A DNA stretch of 64,000 bases, taken from Mucilaginibacter gilvus. Its GTDB lineage: Bacteria > Bacteroidota > Bacteroidia > Sphingobacteriales > Sphingobacteriaceae. Below the pieces are notes generated by a model that saw only the letters and a list, made by a program, of their open reading frames with translations, made no database searches and was not told the origin of the DNA. This document shows positions 1 to 9,610 of the stretch, in pieces (the first letter of the stretch is position 1; each line of letters begins with the position of its first letter). The stretch is taken from contig NZ_SBIW01000004.1 in the NCBI RefSeq assembly GCF_004054195.1, forward strand, positions 372,001 to 436,000, given 5' to 3'. Made by a program: the position numbers and the translations under genes.

Positions 1-167
1 TATACCTGGTTTATAAGAACATCTCCAATATTATCCCGCTCTGCAAGCAGGGCGGGGCAGGAGGTGAGTAACCATAAGAAAATTCTACCTCCTCAAACCC
101 TTTTCGAAGGAGAGGGCAGAATGAGACCAACAAAATCCAATAACACTAACCAATAAACACCAACACT

Positions 168-1400
168 ATGAAAAAGCAATTATTAAACTTATTGAAAGGA
201 GCCGGGCTGGTACTGGCTATCAGCCTTACTGTGATCTCCTGTAAAAAAGATGTAAAATCTCCGGCGGATGATAAGAGTGTCGCCTCCACTTCTACCGCTA
301 CTACCACTACACCCCGTGCCCTAACGCTGGTTTGGCAGGACGAGTTTAACGGTACCGGCGTGGATGGCAGTAAATGGAACATAGACAACGGCAACCCCAA
401 TGTAAATAACGAGAAGGAATACTACCAGGCGGCCAATGCGGCTGTAACCGGTGGTAATTTAGTGATCACCGCTAAAAACCAGAGTGTAGGCGGGCAGCCG
501 TATACATCGGCCAAGTTGAATACTTCGGGCAAATTCAGCGTGAAATACGGGCGTATAGAGGCGCGCATTAAGCTCCCGGCTTTTCAGGGCAGCTGGCCGG
601 CATTTTGGATGCTGGGCCAAAACATCGGTTCGGTAGGTTGGCCGCAATGCGGCGAAATTGACATTATGGAGCAGGTGAATACCAACAACACCATTTTGGG
701 CACCATGCACTGGAACAACAACGGCCACGTTTACTATGGCAACAGCATTACAGCCACCGCTACAGACTACCACGTTTACGCGGTAGAGTGGGATGCAAAC
801 AGCATTAAATGGTATGTAGATGGCACCTTGTTCAATACCGGCAATATCCAAAACAACGTTAATGGTACCGAGGAATTTCAGTTGCCATTTTACATCATCC
901 TGAATTTGGCGGTAGGCGGCGATCTGCCGGGCAACACCATTAATAATGGTGCGTTGCCGGCCAATATGTATGTAGATTATGTAAGAGTTTACAGCATCAG
1001 TGGGGGAACAGGCTCTACCGCGCCTATTGGGCAAACGGTTACGCTGAAAGGCTTTAACAACCAATATGTAAACGGCCAAAACGGCACACAGGCCATGACC
1101 TGTACCAGCGCGGTAGCATCTACCTGGGAGCAATTTACCGTGGTAGACGCAGGCGGCGGCAAAGTTGCTTTGCGTAGCATGAATAAATATGTAAGCAGCG
1201 AGAACGGTACCCAGGCCATCACCTGTAGCCGCACCACCATTGGCGATTGGGAGAAATTTGATTGGGTACCTACCAGCGATGGTAAGGTTACCTTCCGCGG
1301 CAACAATGGTAAATTTATCTCCAGCGAGAACGGCACCCAAGCCATGACCTGTACACGGGCAACAGCCCAGGGCTGGGAAGCATTTGGTGTGAACCAGTAG
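168..1400 (+). CDS. GH16 family beta-glucanase lipoprotein with C-terminal beta-trefoil-like repeats
   Basis: Predicted secreted endo-beta-glucanase, probably acting on beta-1,3- or mixed-linked glucans (laminarinase-like). The 410-residue protein starts with a lipoprotein signal (hydrophobic stretch followed by Cys25), so it is likely anchored to a membrane. A GH16 domain spans about residues 52-277 and holds the catalytic motif EIDIME: Glu163 nucleophile, Asp165 and Glu168 acid/base. The last ~130 residues contain three similar ~42-residue repeats (each with a [12 protein letters not shown] core), resembling a fascin-like or carbohydrate-binding beta-trefoil. The catalytic family is clear; the exact glucan is inferred. 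It stands alone, with no SusC/SusD beside it, and a hairpin terminator follows at 1542-1580. Confidence 0.9.
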   Translation: MKKQLLNLLKGAGLVLAISLTVISCKKDVKSPADDKSVASTSTATTTTPRALTLVWQDEFNGTGVDGSKWNIDNGNPNVNNEKEYYQAANAAVTGGNLVITAKNQSVGGQPYTSAKLNTSGKFSVKYGRIEARIKLPAFQGSWPAFWMLGQNIGSVGWPQCGEIDIMEQVNTNNTILGTMHWNNNGHVYYGNSITATATDYHVYAVEWDANSIKWYVDGTLFNTGNIQNNVNGTEEFQLPFYIILNLAVGGDLPGNTINNGALPANMYVDYVRVYSISGGTGSTAPIGQTVTLKGFNNQYVNGQNGTQAMTCTSAVASTWEQFTVVDAGGGKVALRSMNKYVSSENGTQAITCSRTTIGDWEKFDWVPTSDGKVTFRGNNGKFISSENGTQAMTCTRATAQGWEAFGVNQ

Positions 1401-1541
1401 AATATAAATTGCAGCTCAACCTCTTTACCGTAGGCAGAGAGGGTCGGGCAGCGAAGCGAACCCGGGGTGAGTAAACTCGTCGATAGCATTATACACACAA
1501 TTAGTCGCAGCCACCCCGCATTAGAAAAATTTACTACATTA

Positions 1542-1580
1542 CAGCCTGCCTTCTTAACCGGGAGGCAGGCTGTTTATTTT
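1542..1580 (+). terminator. Rho-independent terminator after the GH16 gene
   Basis: A perfect 10-bp inverted repeat (1542-1551 with 1563-1572, 11-nt loop) is followed by a T-rich tract ending near 1580. It sits 140 nt after the GH16 stop and just before the start of the next gene at 1587, so that gene either starts inside the T-rich tail or depends on readthrough. Confidence 0.65.
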
Positions 1581-1586
1581 ACCCGC

Positions 1587-2477
1587 ATGAGAAGACTTTT
1601 TGTTACCGGCTTTTGTGTTTTATTAAGCACTGCTTTGCTGCAGGCGCAATCTTTGCAAAAAAAACTGCAGCTAAGCCTGAGTACGGGTTACCAGCGGGAA
1701 GACCTGAAATGGTCGATTGCCGGCAACCTCGACGGGCAAAATCCAAATATCTATTCGGAGCTGCGATGGATAAAGATTGGCGGGCAATCGGTAGCGGCAT
1801 CGCTGCAATGGAACTTTTGGAATAAGCTGCTGCTGATGGGCAATTATCAGCGGGTGTCGATAAAGTCGGGCACGGTGAGGGATAACGACTATAGCGGCGA
1901 TAACCGCACCAACCCCGCTTACAACCAATTATTTGATGCCGATAAAGGTTTTACCCGCGACATCGCCTTTGGCCTGGGCTACAAATTAATTGACAAGGAA
2001 AAATTCTCGCTTACTCCCTACGCAGGATATGGGACAAGCAAACAGTCGCTGTATTTACTGGATAGGTCCGGCCAGTACGCCGATCTTAACAGCACCTACG
2101 AAACCAATTGGAAAGGGCCGTTCGTAAAAGCGATAGCAGCGGCAAAGGTCGCGAAAAAGTTTACCGCCACCGCCACAATTGCCTACCATCAGTCCGACTA
2201 CAATTCCAAAGCCGACTGGAACCTGATCCCAACCTTTCAGCACCCGGTGAGCTACCGGCATACCGCCAAGGGTTACGGCGTATCGGCAGATGCATCGCTG
2301 GCTTATGGCATCACCAAAAACCTCGTGGTAAATTTGGGCGGTGGCTATTTCACCTGGCAAACCGGCGAAGGTATCGACGAACTGTTTTTATCTTCCGGTG
2401 GATCCGAAAAAACGCAGCTCAATGGGGTGGATAGAAAGGGGTACAAATTATCGGTTGGATTAATGCTCAATTATTGA
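1587..2477 (+). CDS. Predicted outer-membrane beta-barrel protein of unknown function
   Basis: No family is recognised with confidence. The 296-residue product has a typical signal peptide (about 1-21, ending LLQAQ) followed by alternating hydrophobic/polar strands rich in aromatic residues and glycine, and it ends in an aliphatic-Asn-Tyr tail, as expected for an outer-membrane barrel. The strand pattern is loosely omptin-like. The ATG at 1587 is chosen because the signal peptide starts there; an upstream in-frame extension to 1467 would cross a terminator hairpin and encode no recognisable sequence. Function cannot be assigned from sequence or context. Confidence 0.65.
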   Translation: MRRLFVTGFCVLLSTALLQAQSLQKKLQLSLSTGYQREDLKWSIAGNLDGQNPNIYSELRWIKIGGQSVAASLQWNFWNKLLLMGNYQRVSIKSGTVRDNDYSGDNRTNPAYNQLFDADKGFTRDIAFGLGYKLIDKEKFSLTPYAGYGTSKQSLYLLDRSGQYADLNSTYETNWKGPFVKAIAAAKVAKKFTATATIAYHQSDYNSKADWNLIPTFQHPVSYRHTAKGYGVSADASLAYGITKNLVVNLGGGYFTWQTGEGIDELFLSSGGSEKTQLNGVDRKGYKLSVGLMLNY

Positions 2478-2608
2478 TAAAATATCCCTTTTTATTGATT
2501 AAAATGGGAAAAACACGGAGATTTTCGACACTGCTTTTTACGCTTTTTGGTATTATTTTAACCAATATCCAAAAACATTCAGCAAATTAGGGGACGCTAA
2601 TTCTCATT

Positions 2609-3475
2609 ATGAAAAAAATATTTACCTGCCTTTGCTGCCTGGTTTTGCTGCTCACCGGCACATCATTTCAACTACCATCAGAGTGGACCTCCCTGCTTGA
2701 TAAAAACCTCTCCAAATGGGAAACCTACCAAAGCTTTTACCATAAAGTTGGCTATAAAGGCAAACCGCCGGTAGATGATAATGGCGTGGTAATTAAGCCG
2801 ATAGGCTATAATGTAAATAAGAACAACGTATTCTCGGTAGTGATGGAGAACGGCCAGCCGGTATTAAAAATTACCGGCGAGATCTACGGGTGCATTTTCA
2901 CCAAAGAGGATTTTGCCAATTACCACCTCAAGCTAAAGTTTAAATGGGGCCAAAAGAAATGGGTACCAAGGCTGGATGAGTTGAAAGACAGTGGTTTACT
3001 CTATCATTCGCAAGGCAAGTGTGGGGTAGAATATTTCCGCACCTGGATGCTGAGCCAGGAGTTCCAGGTGGTGGAAAACAGTTCGGGCGATTATTGGTCG
3101 CAATCCAGTTCACAAGCCGATGCTAAAGCGCTGAAAGACAGTAGCTATAAATTCAACACCGCAGGGAAATGGACCCCGCTCGGCGGCGCGACCGGTAACG
3201 GCGGCTTCTGCGGGGCGGGCAAAAAAATGGATAAACCCATAGGCCAATGGAACGAAATGGAACTGATCACCTATGGTGACAAAAGCCTGCATATAGTTAA
3301 CGGACAGGTGGTTATGGCTTTAAAAAACTCTCGCTATAAAGATGGCGATACCATGAAACCGCTTACCCACGGCAAACTTCAGTTGCAAAGCGAGGCAGCG
3401 GAAGTTTACTATAAAGATATTATGATCAAACCGATAAAGAGCATCCCGGCGGAGTATGCTAAGTACTTTGAATAA
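2609..3475 (+). CDS. DUF1080 (3-keto-disaccharide hydrolase domain) secreted protein
   Basis: 288 residues: a signal peptide of about 20 residues, then one DUF1080 / concanavalin-like domain. This family includes 3-keto-glycoside hydrolases and is common in Bacteroidota and Planctomycetes. The typical opening (LLDKNLSKWE), the central DSGLLYHSQGKCG segment and the closing GKLQLQSEAAEVYYKDI segment are visible. The protein is probably periplasmic and acts on a (keto-)glycoside, but the substrate is unknown. There is a 131-nt gap upstream, so it is probably transcribed alone. Confidence 0.8.
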   Translation: MKKIFTCLCCLVLLLTGTSFQLPSEWTSLLDKNLSKWETYQSFYHKVGYKGKPPVDDNGVVIKPIGYNVNKNNVFSVVMENGQPVLKITGEIYGCIFTKEDFANYHLKLKFKWGQKKWVPRLDELKDSGLLYHSQGKCGVEYFRTWMLSQEFQVVENSSGDYWSQSSSQADAKALKDSSYKFNTAGKWTPLGGATGNGGFCGAGKKMDKPIGQWNEMELITYGDKSLHIVNGQVVMALKNSRYKDGDTMKPLTHGKLQLQSEAAEVYYKDIMIKPIKSIPAEYAKYFE

Positions 3476-3540
3476 GATTGGGGCGTAACCACGGTAATTA
3501 TTGAAATTCGTCCCAATTGGTGAAATTGGTGTTAATTTAA

Positions 3541-4446
3541 TTACTTATCACTCAGCAATATCGGTGTCCCCTTGTTATTTCCAATTATAATAACCTTTGC
3601 ATTTGGCGATAGGGCAATTTCCTTTTGGGCTTTAATGCTTTCGTATTGTAATTGCTTATCAGATAAGCCGGTAGAAAGGATCTTTTGATAATCGGCAATA
3701 CCCTGTGCTTCAACGCGTTTACGATCGGCTTCCTGGCGTTCTTTCTGCAGTACAAAGGTCATTTTCTGGGCCTCCTGCTCCGCGTTTATCTTCGATTCGA
3801 TGCTTGCCTTAACAGATGGCGGTAACGAGATATTGCGGATGAGGATCTGTTGTAATTCCAGCCCGCGTTTAGCGAAACTGACGCTAATGGTCTGGTTTAT
3901 CTTATTTTGAAATTCCTGTCGTTTTACCGAGTACAGATCAACGGCAGCATAGTTTACGGCATTATCGCGGATGGCAGTGCGGGATACTGTACGTACAATA
4001 TTCTTAACATAATCCAGCCCAATGTTTTGCAAAATATAGGGCGCTTTATCAGGGTTTACTTTAAATAGAACGGTGAGGTCTGCCGTAACTTCCAATCCGT
4101 CGGACGATAAAACCCTTATGGCGTCATCCCCTTCTACATCACCTTCGGTATGCTGCCCGCTCATGGTGTAGTTTTGTGTACGCACGTCAAACGGGGTAAT
4201 ATCAACAAGTGGGTTTACTATATGCAATCCGCTTTCCAAAACATCTGGCTGCACTTTTCCAAACAAAACCTGTACACCTACTTTCCCCGAGTCGATAACC
4301 TTAACGGATGATAGCACCAGGCCAAGAACTGCTATTATAACACCCACAACGCTAACAATTCCGCCAAAGCGGCCAGCAGGCTCGGGCGAGCGTTTTAACA
4401 TTACACCTACAAAAAGTATAACAATACCAACAATTGCTAAAAACAT
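3541..4446 (-). CDS. SPFH/prohibitin family membrane protein
   Basis: A 301-residue member of the stomatin/prohibitin/flotillin (SPFH) family. Two N-terminal hydrophobic segments (about 1-18 and 28-47) anchor it in the inner membrane. The SPFH domain follows (about 48-215), then a charged helical region rich in Glu, Gln and Lys (about 215-270) typical of oligomerising prohibitins. Relatives form large ring-like scaffolds that influence membrane proteases and membrane order; the specific role here is unknown. It is separated from the upstream minus-strand genes by a terminator at 4495-4531, so it likely has its own promoter. Confidence 0.85.
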   Translation of the reverse strand: MFLAIVGIVILFVGVMLKRSPEPAGRFGGIVSVVGVIIAVLGLVLSSVKVIDSGKVGVQVLFGKVQPDVLESGLHIVNPLVDITPFDVRTQNYTMSGQHTEGDVEGDDAIRVLSSDGLEVTADLTVLFKVNPDKAPYILQNIGLDYVKNIVRTVSRTAIRDNAVNYAAVDLYSVKRQEFQNKINQTISVSFAKRGLELQQILIRNISLPPSVKASIESKINAEQEAQKMTFVLQKERQEADRKRVEAQGIADYQKILSTGLSDKQLQYESIKAQKEIALSPNAKVIIIGNNKGTPILLSDK

Positions 4447-4494
4447 GATAGTTTAAGGATTAATATAAGTTTTGAGATCGTTTTGGTATTAGAA

Positions 4495-4531
4495 TTAAAA
4501 TGCCCGACTTTGTTACTAATCGGGCATTTAT
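4495..4531 (-). terminator. Hairpin terminator downstream of the rhodanese/small membrane protein pair
   Basis: An ~11-bp inverted repeat with core TGCCCGA / TCGGGCA and a ~12-nt loop, flanked by A-rich and T-rich runs. It lies between the stop of the small membrane protein (4554) and the start of the SPFH gene (4446), and so should end minus-strand transcription. Confidence 0.65.
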
Positions 4532-4553
4532 TTTAAGTGATGGAGTTTGAATA

Positions 4554-4739
4554 TTATTGCTTGGTAGTATTCTTTACTTCCTTTATCAACTTTATTTTCA
4601 GGGAGACAAATACAGCGGCGATAAACACCGCACCCAGTAAATAGGCGTATTGCGCATGTTCTATTCCCCAGTACCCTATCAGCAGGGCCACAAAAATGCC
4701 CAGGTTGTAGACTACGTTGAGCGCTATTTTCTTGCCCAT
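4554..4739 (-). CDS. Small two-helix membrane protein (possibly DUF6358)
   Basis: 61 residues with two hydrophobic helices (about 8-24 and 31-50) and a Lys-rich tail, so a small inner-membrane protein. It resembles short Sphingobacteriaceae proteins that I associate, with low certainty, with DUF6358. It begins one nucleotide after the rhodanese stop on the same strand, so the two are almost certainly co-transcribed. No function can be given. Confidence 0.6.
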   Translation of the reverse strand: MGKKIALNVVYNLGIFVALLIGYWGIEHAQYAYLLGAVFIAAVFVSLKIKLIKEVKNTTKQ

Positions 4740-4740
4740 A

Positions 4741-5055
4741 TTAGTACACGCTTATTGTAGGGTCTATTTCTGCCTGCCAGGCTAAAATGCCGCCTTGTAA
4801 GTTATACAGGTTGGTATAACCTTGTGCCTCTAACTGGTGTAAAGCTACCGAACTGCGTTTACCGCTTCGGCACATAATAACAACCGGCTTATCTTTAGCT
4901 ACCTGGTCTGCCTCTATCAGGATCCCGCCCAGAGGGATATGCTTGCCACCCAGGTTAGAAGTTTCGTATTCAAAATCCTCGCGGACATCTATCAACTGAA
5001 AATCTTCGCCGCTATCTAATTTCTCTTTTAGTTCCTGTACGCTTATTTCTTTCAT
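4741..5055 (-). CDS. Single-domain rhodanese-like protein
   Basis: A 104-residue rhodanese domain with active-site loop CRSGKRS (Cys in the persulfide-carrying position) and the N-terminal IDVRE signature. Members carry sulfane sulfur from a donor to an acceptor such as cyanide, a thiol or a biosynthetic enzyme; the partner here is unknown. It has no signal peptide and is likely cytoplasmic. The ATG at 5055 is preferred over an upstream TTG at 5076, because that TTG lies inside a consensus -7 promoter element (5074-5081). Confidence 0.88.
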   Translation of the reverse strand: MKEISVQELKEKLDSGEDFQLIDVREDFEYETSNLGGKHIPLGGILIEADQVAKDKPVVIMCRSGKRSSVALHQLEAQGYTNLYNLQGGILAWQAEIDPTISVY

Positions 5056-5073
5056 CGTAATATAATTATTAGC

Positions 5074-5081
5074 CAAAGGTA
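5074..5081 (-). promoter_or_regulatory. Bacteroidota -7 promoter element (TACCTTTG) for the rhodanese gene
   Basis: Read on the minus strand the octamer matches TAnnTTTG, the -7 consensus of Bacteroidota primary-sigma promoters. A TTTG at 5099-5096 could be the -33 part, but the 14-nt gap is shorter than usual. Predicted transcription start is about 5068, giving a ~12-nt leader before the ATG at 5055. Confidence 0.5.
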
Positions 5082-5177
5082 TGTTTTTTCTGTATCAAAT
5101 AATTGGTCCCATTTTGTAACAATAGGCACCTTGGTGCGTTTCATAGATAAGTGTAAAATATTACATAAACAGCTTAA

Positions 5178-6296
5178 ATGAAGAAAGTTAACCGATTTTT
5201 TTGGTTCTGTTCCGGAGCACATATAGATACTTTAAAGAAATACCCGATAGAGCATAACAAGTACGTAGGCATTGGCGCTACCATATTTTTTACTGCTTTA
5301 TTCGCTTCTTTATCAGGCGGTTATGCCATGTATTTTGTTTTTAGCGGCGATGCGTTCGCCGTTGGTTTCGCTATACTTTTCGGGCTTTTGTGGGGCACGG
5401 CTATATTTAATATGGATAGGTATATCGTATCAAGCATTAATAAAGAGGGCAGTATTAATCAGCAAATATTACAGGCATCGCCCCGTATTTTATTGGCTAT
5501 AATGATAGGCGTTGTAATATCGCGCCCGCTGGAACTGAAGATCTTTGATAAAGAAATTCGCCAGAAATTAAAAACGGCCTACCTTAAAGGGCAGCATACC
5601 AAGATAGATTCGCTGCAGAAAACCTACCAGAAGAAGTACGCCCAGGAGATAGGTAAAAATACTGATTTAAAGAAAGAGAAGGATTCCTTAGAGCGCGATA
5701 TCAACCGCTCGCGCTATCAGCTAAATCAGGAAGTTTTTGGCGATAAAACCAACCAAACATCGGGCATTACCGGCTATGGCACCTATGCAAAGCAAAAGCA
5801 GCAAGTGCTTCAGGAGAAGGAAGGCAGGCTAAAAACCGTAACCGACAACCTGGGGCAGATGGACACCTATTTGAGCCAGCGAAAAGAATATGAGGGCGTT
5901 AACAGCACCCGGTTGTTCAACGAAAAACAATTGGACAGCCTCTCCAACGTGGCCGGTTTTGCTGATCGCAACTGGGCTTTGGGGCAGCTATCCTACAATG
6001 TAGATGGCTCGCGCGATCTGGATACTTATCTCGCTATCTCGTTCATCGGGTACTTGTTTATCCTGTTCGAATGCTTGCCGGTTTTTGTGAAACTAATGTC
6101 GCCCAAGGGCCCTTACGATACTGCTATCGCGAAAATTTCGGAAGCAAACATCCATTTTGCCGATAAAGATAAAGATCGGGATATGGCGGTTACCGACAGC
6201 ACCTATGACCATAACCTGGATGCCGATGTTGACCGGCGAAAGCGCATCATAACAGCACAGTCGGATTACGACTTTGGCAGGCATAGTTATGATTAA
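5178..6296 (+). CDS. DUF4407 membrane protein with central coiled coil
   Basis: 372 residues. Membrane segments lie at about 28-55, 60-78, 98-116 and, after a long gap, 283-303. The stretch between the third and fourth (about 120-260) is highly charged and heptad-like, predicting a coiled coil. This layout and the opening (NRFFWFCSGAHIDTLKKYP) fit DUF4407, an uncharacterised family frequent in Bacteroidota and Actinobacteria. No enzymatic residues are apparent. It is divergent from the rhodanese gene and followed by 140 nt of non-coding DNA. Confidence 0.85.
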   Translation: MKKVNRFFWFCSGAHIDTLKKYPIEHNKYVGIGATIFFTALFASLSGGYAMYFVFSGDAFAVGFAILFGLLWGTAIFNMDRYIVSSINKEGSINQQILQASPRILLAIMIGVVISRPLELKIFDKEIRQKLKTAYLKGQHTKIDSLQKTYQKKYAQEIGKNTDLKKEKDSLERDINRSRYQLNQEVFGDKTNQTSGITGYGTYAKQKQQVLQEKEGRLKTVTDNLGQMDTYLSQRKEYEGVNSTRLFNEKQLDSLSNVAGFADRNWALGQLSYNVDGSRDLDTYLAISFIGYLFILFECLPVFVKLMSPKGPYDTAIAKISEANIHFADKDKDRDMAVTDSTYDHNLDADVDRRKRIITAQSDYDFGRHSYD

Positions 6297-6436
6297 TGCG
6301 TAGTAATGAGGGTAAACGGAGGCTTGTAGCTATTAACCATTCTCCACTCACTACTAACCATCCACCCCCTGTAGTAAAATTGATAGAAAACATTTACCGA
6401 TTAAATGCTAATTTCATCACCGTAATCAACTGATCA

Positions 6437-8302
6437 ATGAAAAAAATATTTACGCTTGCTGCGGCTTCGCTTTTAGCCGTGTCGGCATTCGCCCAAAAGC
6501 AAAAGGCCGTCTATTATGCCATCTCGTTCCCTAACGCGGTGCATCACGAGGCCGAGGTCTTATTAACCATTCCTCAGGCACCCGCAGGGTCGCTAAAAAT
6601 ACATATGAGCCGCTCATCCCCTGGTCGTTATGCCACGCACGAGTTTGGTAAAAACATATACAATTTAAAAGCTACAGGAGCAGATAACGCTCCGCTTGTT
6701 ATTAAACAGCTGGAGGGCGATCTGTATGAGGTGCAGGTAACCAGTGAAACCGTAAAGATAAGTTATACCCTTTTTGGTAACTGGACGGATGGAACCTACG
6801 CAAGCGTTGACGCCAGCCACGCGCATTTAAATATGCCCGCCACCATTATGTGGGCTGAGGGGCAAGCAGATAGGCCTATAAAAGTGCAGTTTAACGACGC
6901 CGATAAATACGGATGGAAAATAATTACCCAGCTAAAAAATGAAGGCGACGGCGTATACAGCGCACCAAACCTGCAATACCTGATGGATAGCCCAACCGAA
7001 CTATCTGCCTCCAAAATAAACAGCTGGACGGTAGACAACAACGGCAAGCCCGAAAAGGTGAGCATAGCTGTACACTCTGATGATAGCCAAGCCGTAATAG
7101 ATGGTTTTGGCAAAATGGTGCAGAAAATGGTGTTAGAAGAAAAGGCTATTTTTGGCGAGTTGCCTGCTTATGATTATGGCGAATATGTGTTTTTGGATGA
7201 TGTGCATCCAACCACGTCTGGCGATGGTATGGAGCACCGCAACTCTACCGTTATTGTGCAGCCCATTAACAAGGTTGAGGGTAACGAATCGAGGTTGCTG
7301 AGCACCTTTTCGCACGAGTATTTTCACAGCTGGAATGTGAAACGCATCCGCCCCAAATCATTGGAGCCCTTTAACTTTACCCATGCAAACATGAGTAGCG
7401 AGCTTTGGTTCGCCGAGGGTTTTACACAGTATTATGGCGATTTAGTTTTGGAGCGTTCGGGATTCCGCACTGTTGAAGACTACACCCGCACACTTGCCGG
7501 CCTGATAAACCAGGCGGTTAATACACAGGGTGCTGCAAAATATTCACCTGCCGAGGCAAGCCGTTATGCGGTATTTGCCGATGCAGGCGTATCTATCGAC
7601 CCGAACAACCAAACCAATATGTTCACCAGCTACTATACTTATGGCGGTGCAACAGCTTTGGCCTTAGATCTGCGCCTTCGCAGCGAATTTAACCTAACGC
7701 TTGATGATTACATGCGCCAGGTTTGGTTGGCACGTGGCAAAGTAATGCGCCCCTATACTATTGCAGATCTGCAAAGCGATTTAGGGACACTCACCAAAAA
7801 CGCGAAGTTCGCGGCAGATTTCTTTAAACGCTATATCAACGGTACCGAGAAAAATAACTACGAAGCACTGCTGGCCAAAGCCGGTTTGGTATTGCAGCGT
7901 GTGCAGCCCGGTAAAGGCTGGGCAGGGCCAATAGGCGGCGCCGGTGGCCGTGGCAGAAGTGGCCAGGCGCGTACCGGTGATGGTGAAGGGTTTGCTTTGC
8001 AGGGAAATACTACGGCAGGTACACCAATTTATAAAGCAGGAATTGATGCCGGCGATGTTATCACCAAAACCGACGGTAAGGATATTAAAGATGCTGCTGC
8101 TTTTAATGATGCATTGGCCAATAAAAAACCGGGCGATAAGATAACCGTAAACTTTAAAAACCGCGCAGGCGAGCACGAAACCGTGATCACCTTGGGAGAA
8201 AACCCTAACTACGAAGTGGTAACCTTCGAAAAAGCAGGCAAGAAATTAACAAAAGAGCAACAGGATTTCCGCGATAAGTGGTTATCATCAAAAGTAAAAT
8301 AA
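6437..8302 (+). CDS. M61 family metallopeptidase with PDZ domain
   Basis: A secreted zinc aminopeptidase of the M61 (glycyl aminopeptidase) family, 621 residues. A signal peptide (about 1-19) precedes an N-terminal beta domain. The catalytic motif HEYFHSWNVKRIRP (about residue 293) gives two zinc His and the catalytic Glu, and the third zinc ligand lies in the following ELWFAEGF segment. A PDZ-like domain (about 505-600) follows a Gly-rich linker. The protein probably trims N-terminal residues from peptides in the periplasm. The M28 peptidase starts one nucleotide after its stop, so the two are likely co-transcribed as a peptide-degradation pair. Confidence 0.9.
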   Translation: MKKIFTLAAASLLAVSAFAQKQKAVYYAISFPNAVHHEAEVLLTIPQAPAGSLKIHMSRSSPGRYATHEFGKNIYNLKATGADNAPLVIKQLEGDLYEVQVTSETVKISYTLFGNWTDGTYASVDASHAHLNMPATIMWAEGQADRPIKVQFNDADKYGWKIITQLKNEGDGVYSAPNLQYLMDSPTELSASKINSWTVDNNGKPEKVSIAVHSDDSQAVIDGFGKMVQKMVLEEKAIFGELPAYDYGEYVFLDDVHPTTSGDGMEHRNSTVIVQPINKVEGNESRLLSTFSHEYFHSWNVKRIRPKSLEPFNFTHANMSSELWFAEGFTQYYGDLVLERSGFRTVEDYTRTLAGLINQAVNTQGAAKYSPAEASRYAVFADAGVSIDPNNQTNMFTSYYTYGGATALALDLRLRSEFNLTLDDYMRQVWLARGKVMRPYTIADLQSDLGTLTKNAKFAADFFKRYINGTEKNNYEALLAKAGLVLQRVQPGKGWAGPIGGAGGRGRSGQARTGDGEGFALQGNTTAGTPIYKAGIDAGDVITKTDGKDIKDAAAFNDALANKKPGDKITVNFKNRAGEHETVITLGENPNYEVVTFEKAGKKLTKEQQDFRDKWLSSKVK

Positions 8303-8303
8303 A

Positions 8304-9605
8304 ATGAGAAAATATCTAATAGCAGCAGCCCTACTGGCAACATCGGTTTACGGATTTGGGCAGGATGTAAACAAACTGATCAAGCAGGATGATGTGGAAC
8401 GCATTATTAAAACGCTAAGCGCTGATGATATGCAGGGCCGTGGTACCTTTACACCGGGCATTGATAAGGCCGCTACTTTTATAGAGGGCGAATTTAAAGT
8501 AGCGGGCATAAAACCACTTGCAGGCGCAACTGGTTTCCGCCAAAACTTTAGCATGTTGCGCACTACGCCTGTAAGTTCAAGGCTTACCATCAATGGTACC
8601 GATGTGCCTGCCGATAAGTTTGCCATCAGCGCATCCGGTTCTTTTAACTGGAGCAGCCTCGACGGTGTGGAAGTAGTGAAAATTGCAGCCGGCAAAAACT
8701 TTAGTACCGAATACCAGGCCTTGTTAAAAAGCGGAAAAAACACTGTGGTCTTGTTGGATACCAGCTATGCAGCCATGTTTAAACGCGTTGCTGCCCGTGC
8801 AAAACGCGGCGGTACTTCTTTTAAGGGCGCTGCTGATGCAGATAAGCCTGTTGTATTTGTAATGGCGGGAGTTGATGATGTAAAATCGTTATCGGTTACT
8901 TACGAGGCAAAAACCGAGGAGAAGCCTTTATTTAATGTTGCGGGCATGATCCCGGGTAAATCAAAACCTAATGAATATGTTGTATTCTCAGGCCATTACG
9001 ATCACCTTGGTATTATTAAACCGATGGATGGCGATAGCATTGCTAACGGAGCTGATGACGATGCATCGGGTACTACTGCCGTGATAGAGCTGGCTAAATA
9101 CTACAAAAAACTAAATAGCAACGAGCGTACGCTGATATTTGTGGCCTTTACTGCGGAAGAAATTGGCGGCTACGGCTCGCAGTATTTCTCTAAACAGATG
9201 AACTCAGACCAGGTTACCGCCATGTTTAATATTGAAATGATTGGTAAGGCGTCGAAATTTGGCGAGAACTCGGCGTTTATTACCGGCTACGAGCGCTCGG
9301 ATTTTGGGAAGATATTGCAAGGCAACTTAGAAGGTACTGCCTTTAAATTTTACCCTGACCCATACCCGGCGCAAAACCTGTTCTACCGCAGCGATAACGC
9401 AACTTTAGCGGCTTTAGGCGTACCGGCCCACACCATCTCTACCGACCAGATAGATACCGATAAGCTTTACCATTCGGTTAAAGATGAATTCAGCAGTATG
9501 GATGTCAGTAATATCGTGGCAACCATCAGGGCAATAGCTTTAAGCTCACGCTCCATAGTAGCAGGTAAGGATGCCCCAACAAGGATCCCGAAGCTGGAGA
9601 GATAA
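8304..9605 (+). CDS. M28 family zinc aminopeptidase, secreted
   Basis: 433 residues with a signal peptide (about 1-19). The co-catalytic two-zinc centre of M28 peptidases is visible in order: GHYDHLG (His), GADDDASG (Asp), TAEE (catalytic Glu plus zinc Glu), NIEMIG (the position usually occupied by Asp; here Glu) and PAHTIST (His). A protease-associated-type insertion lies before the catalytic core. It likely acts on periplasmic peptides together with the M61 enzyme immediately upstream. The Glu in place of the usual Asp is a small oddity but should still bind metal. Confidence 0.9.
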   Translation: MRKYLIAAALLATSVYGFGQDVNKLIKQDDVERIIKTLSADDMQGRGTFTPGIDKAATFIEGEFKVAGIKPLAGATGFRQNFSMLRTTPVSSRLTINGTDVPADKFAISASGSFNWSSLDGVEVVKIAAGKNFSTEYQALLKSGKNTVVLLDTSYAAMFKRVAARAKRGGTSFKGAADADKPVVFVMAGVDDVKSLSVTYEAKTEEKPLFNVAGMIPGKSKPNEYVVFSGHYDHLGIIKPMDGDSIANGADDDASGTTAVIELAKYYKKLNSNERTLIFVAFTAEEIGGYGSQYFSKQMNSDQVTAMFNIEMIGKASKFGENSAFITGYERSDFGKILQGNLEGTAFKFYPDPYPAQNLFYRSDNATLAALGVPAHTISTDQIDTDKLYHSVKDEFSSMDVSNIVATIRAIALSSRSIVAGKDAPTRIPKLER

Positions 9606-9610
9606 GTATG

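Noticed and set aside
1..167. Search for a gene end or repeat in the first 167 bases
   Set aside because: No open frame with family support was found; the purine-rich GAAGGAGAGGG segment near 105-118 resembles intergenic repeat sequence but is too short to call.
459..1340. Long open frame on the minus strand opposite the GH16 gene
   Set aside because: It is antisense to a well-supported GH16 gene, has no recognisable domain, and arises from codon bias of the opposite strand.
6301..6436. Possible small gene or repeat between DUF4407 and M61 genes
   Set aside because: Only low-complexity ACTCACTACTAACC-type sequence; no conserved open frame or structure.
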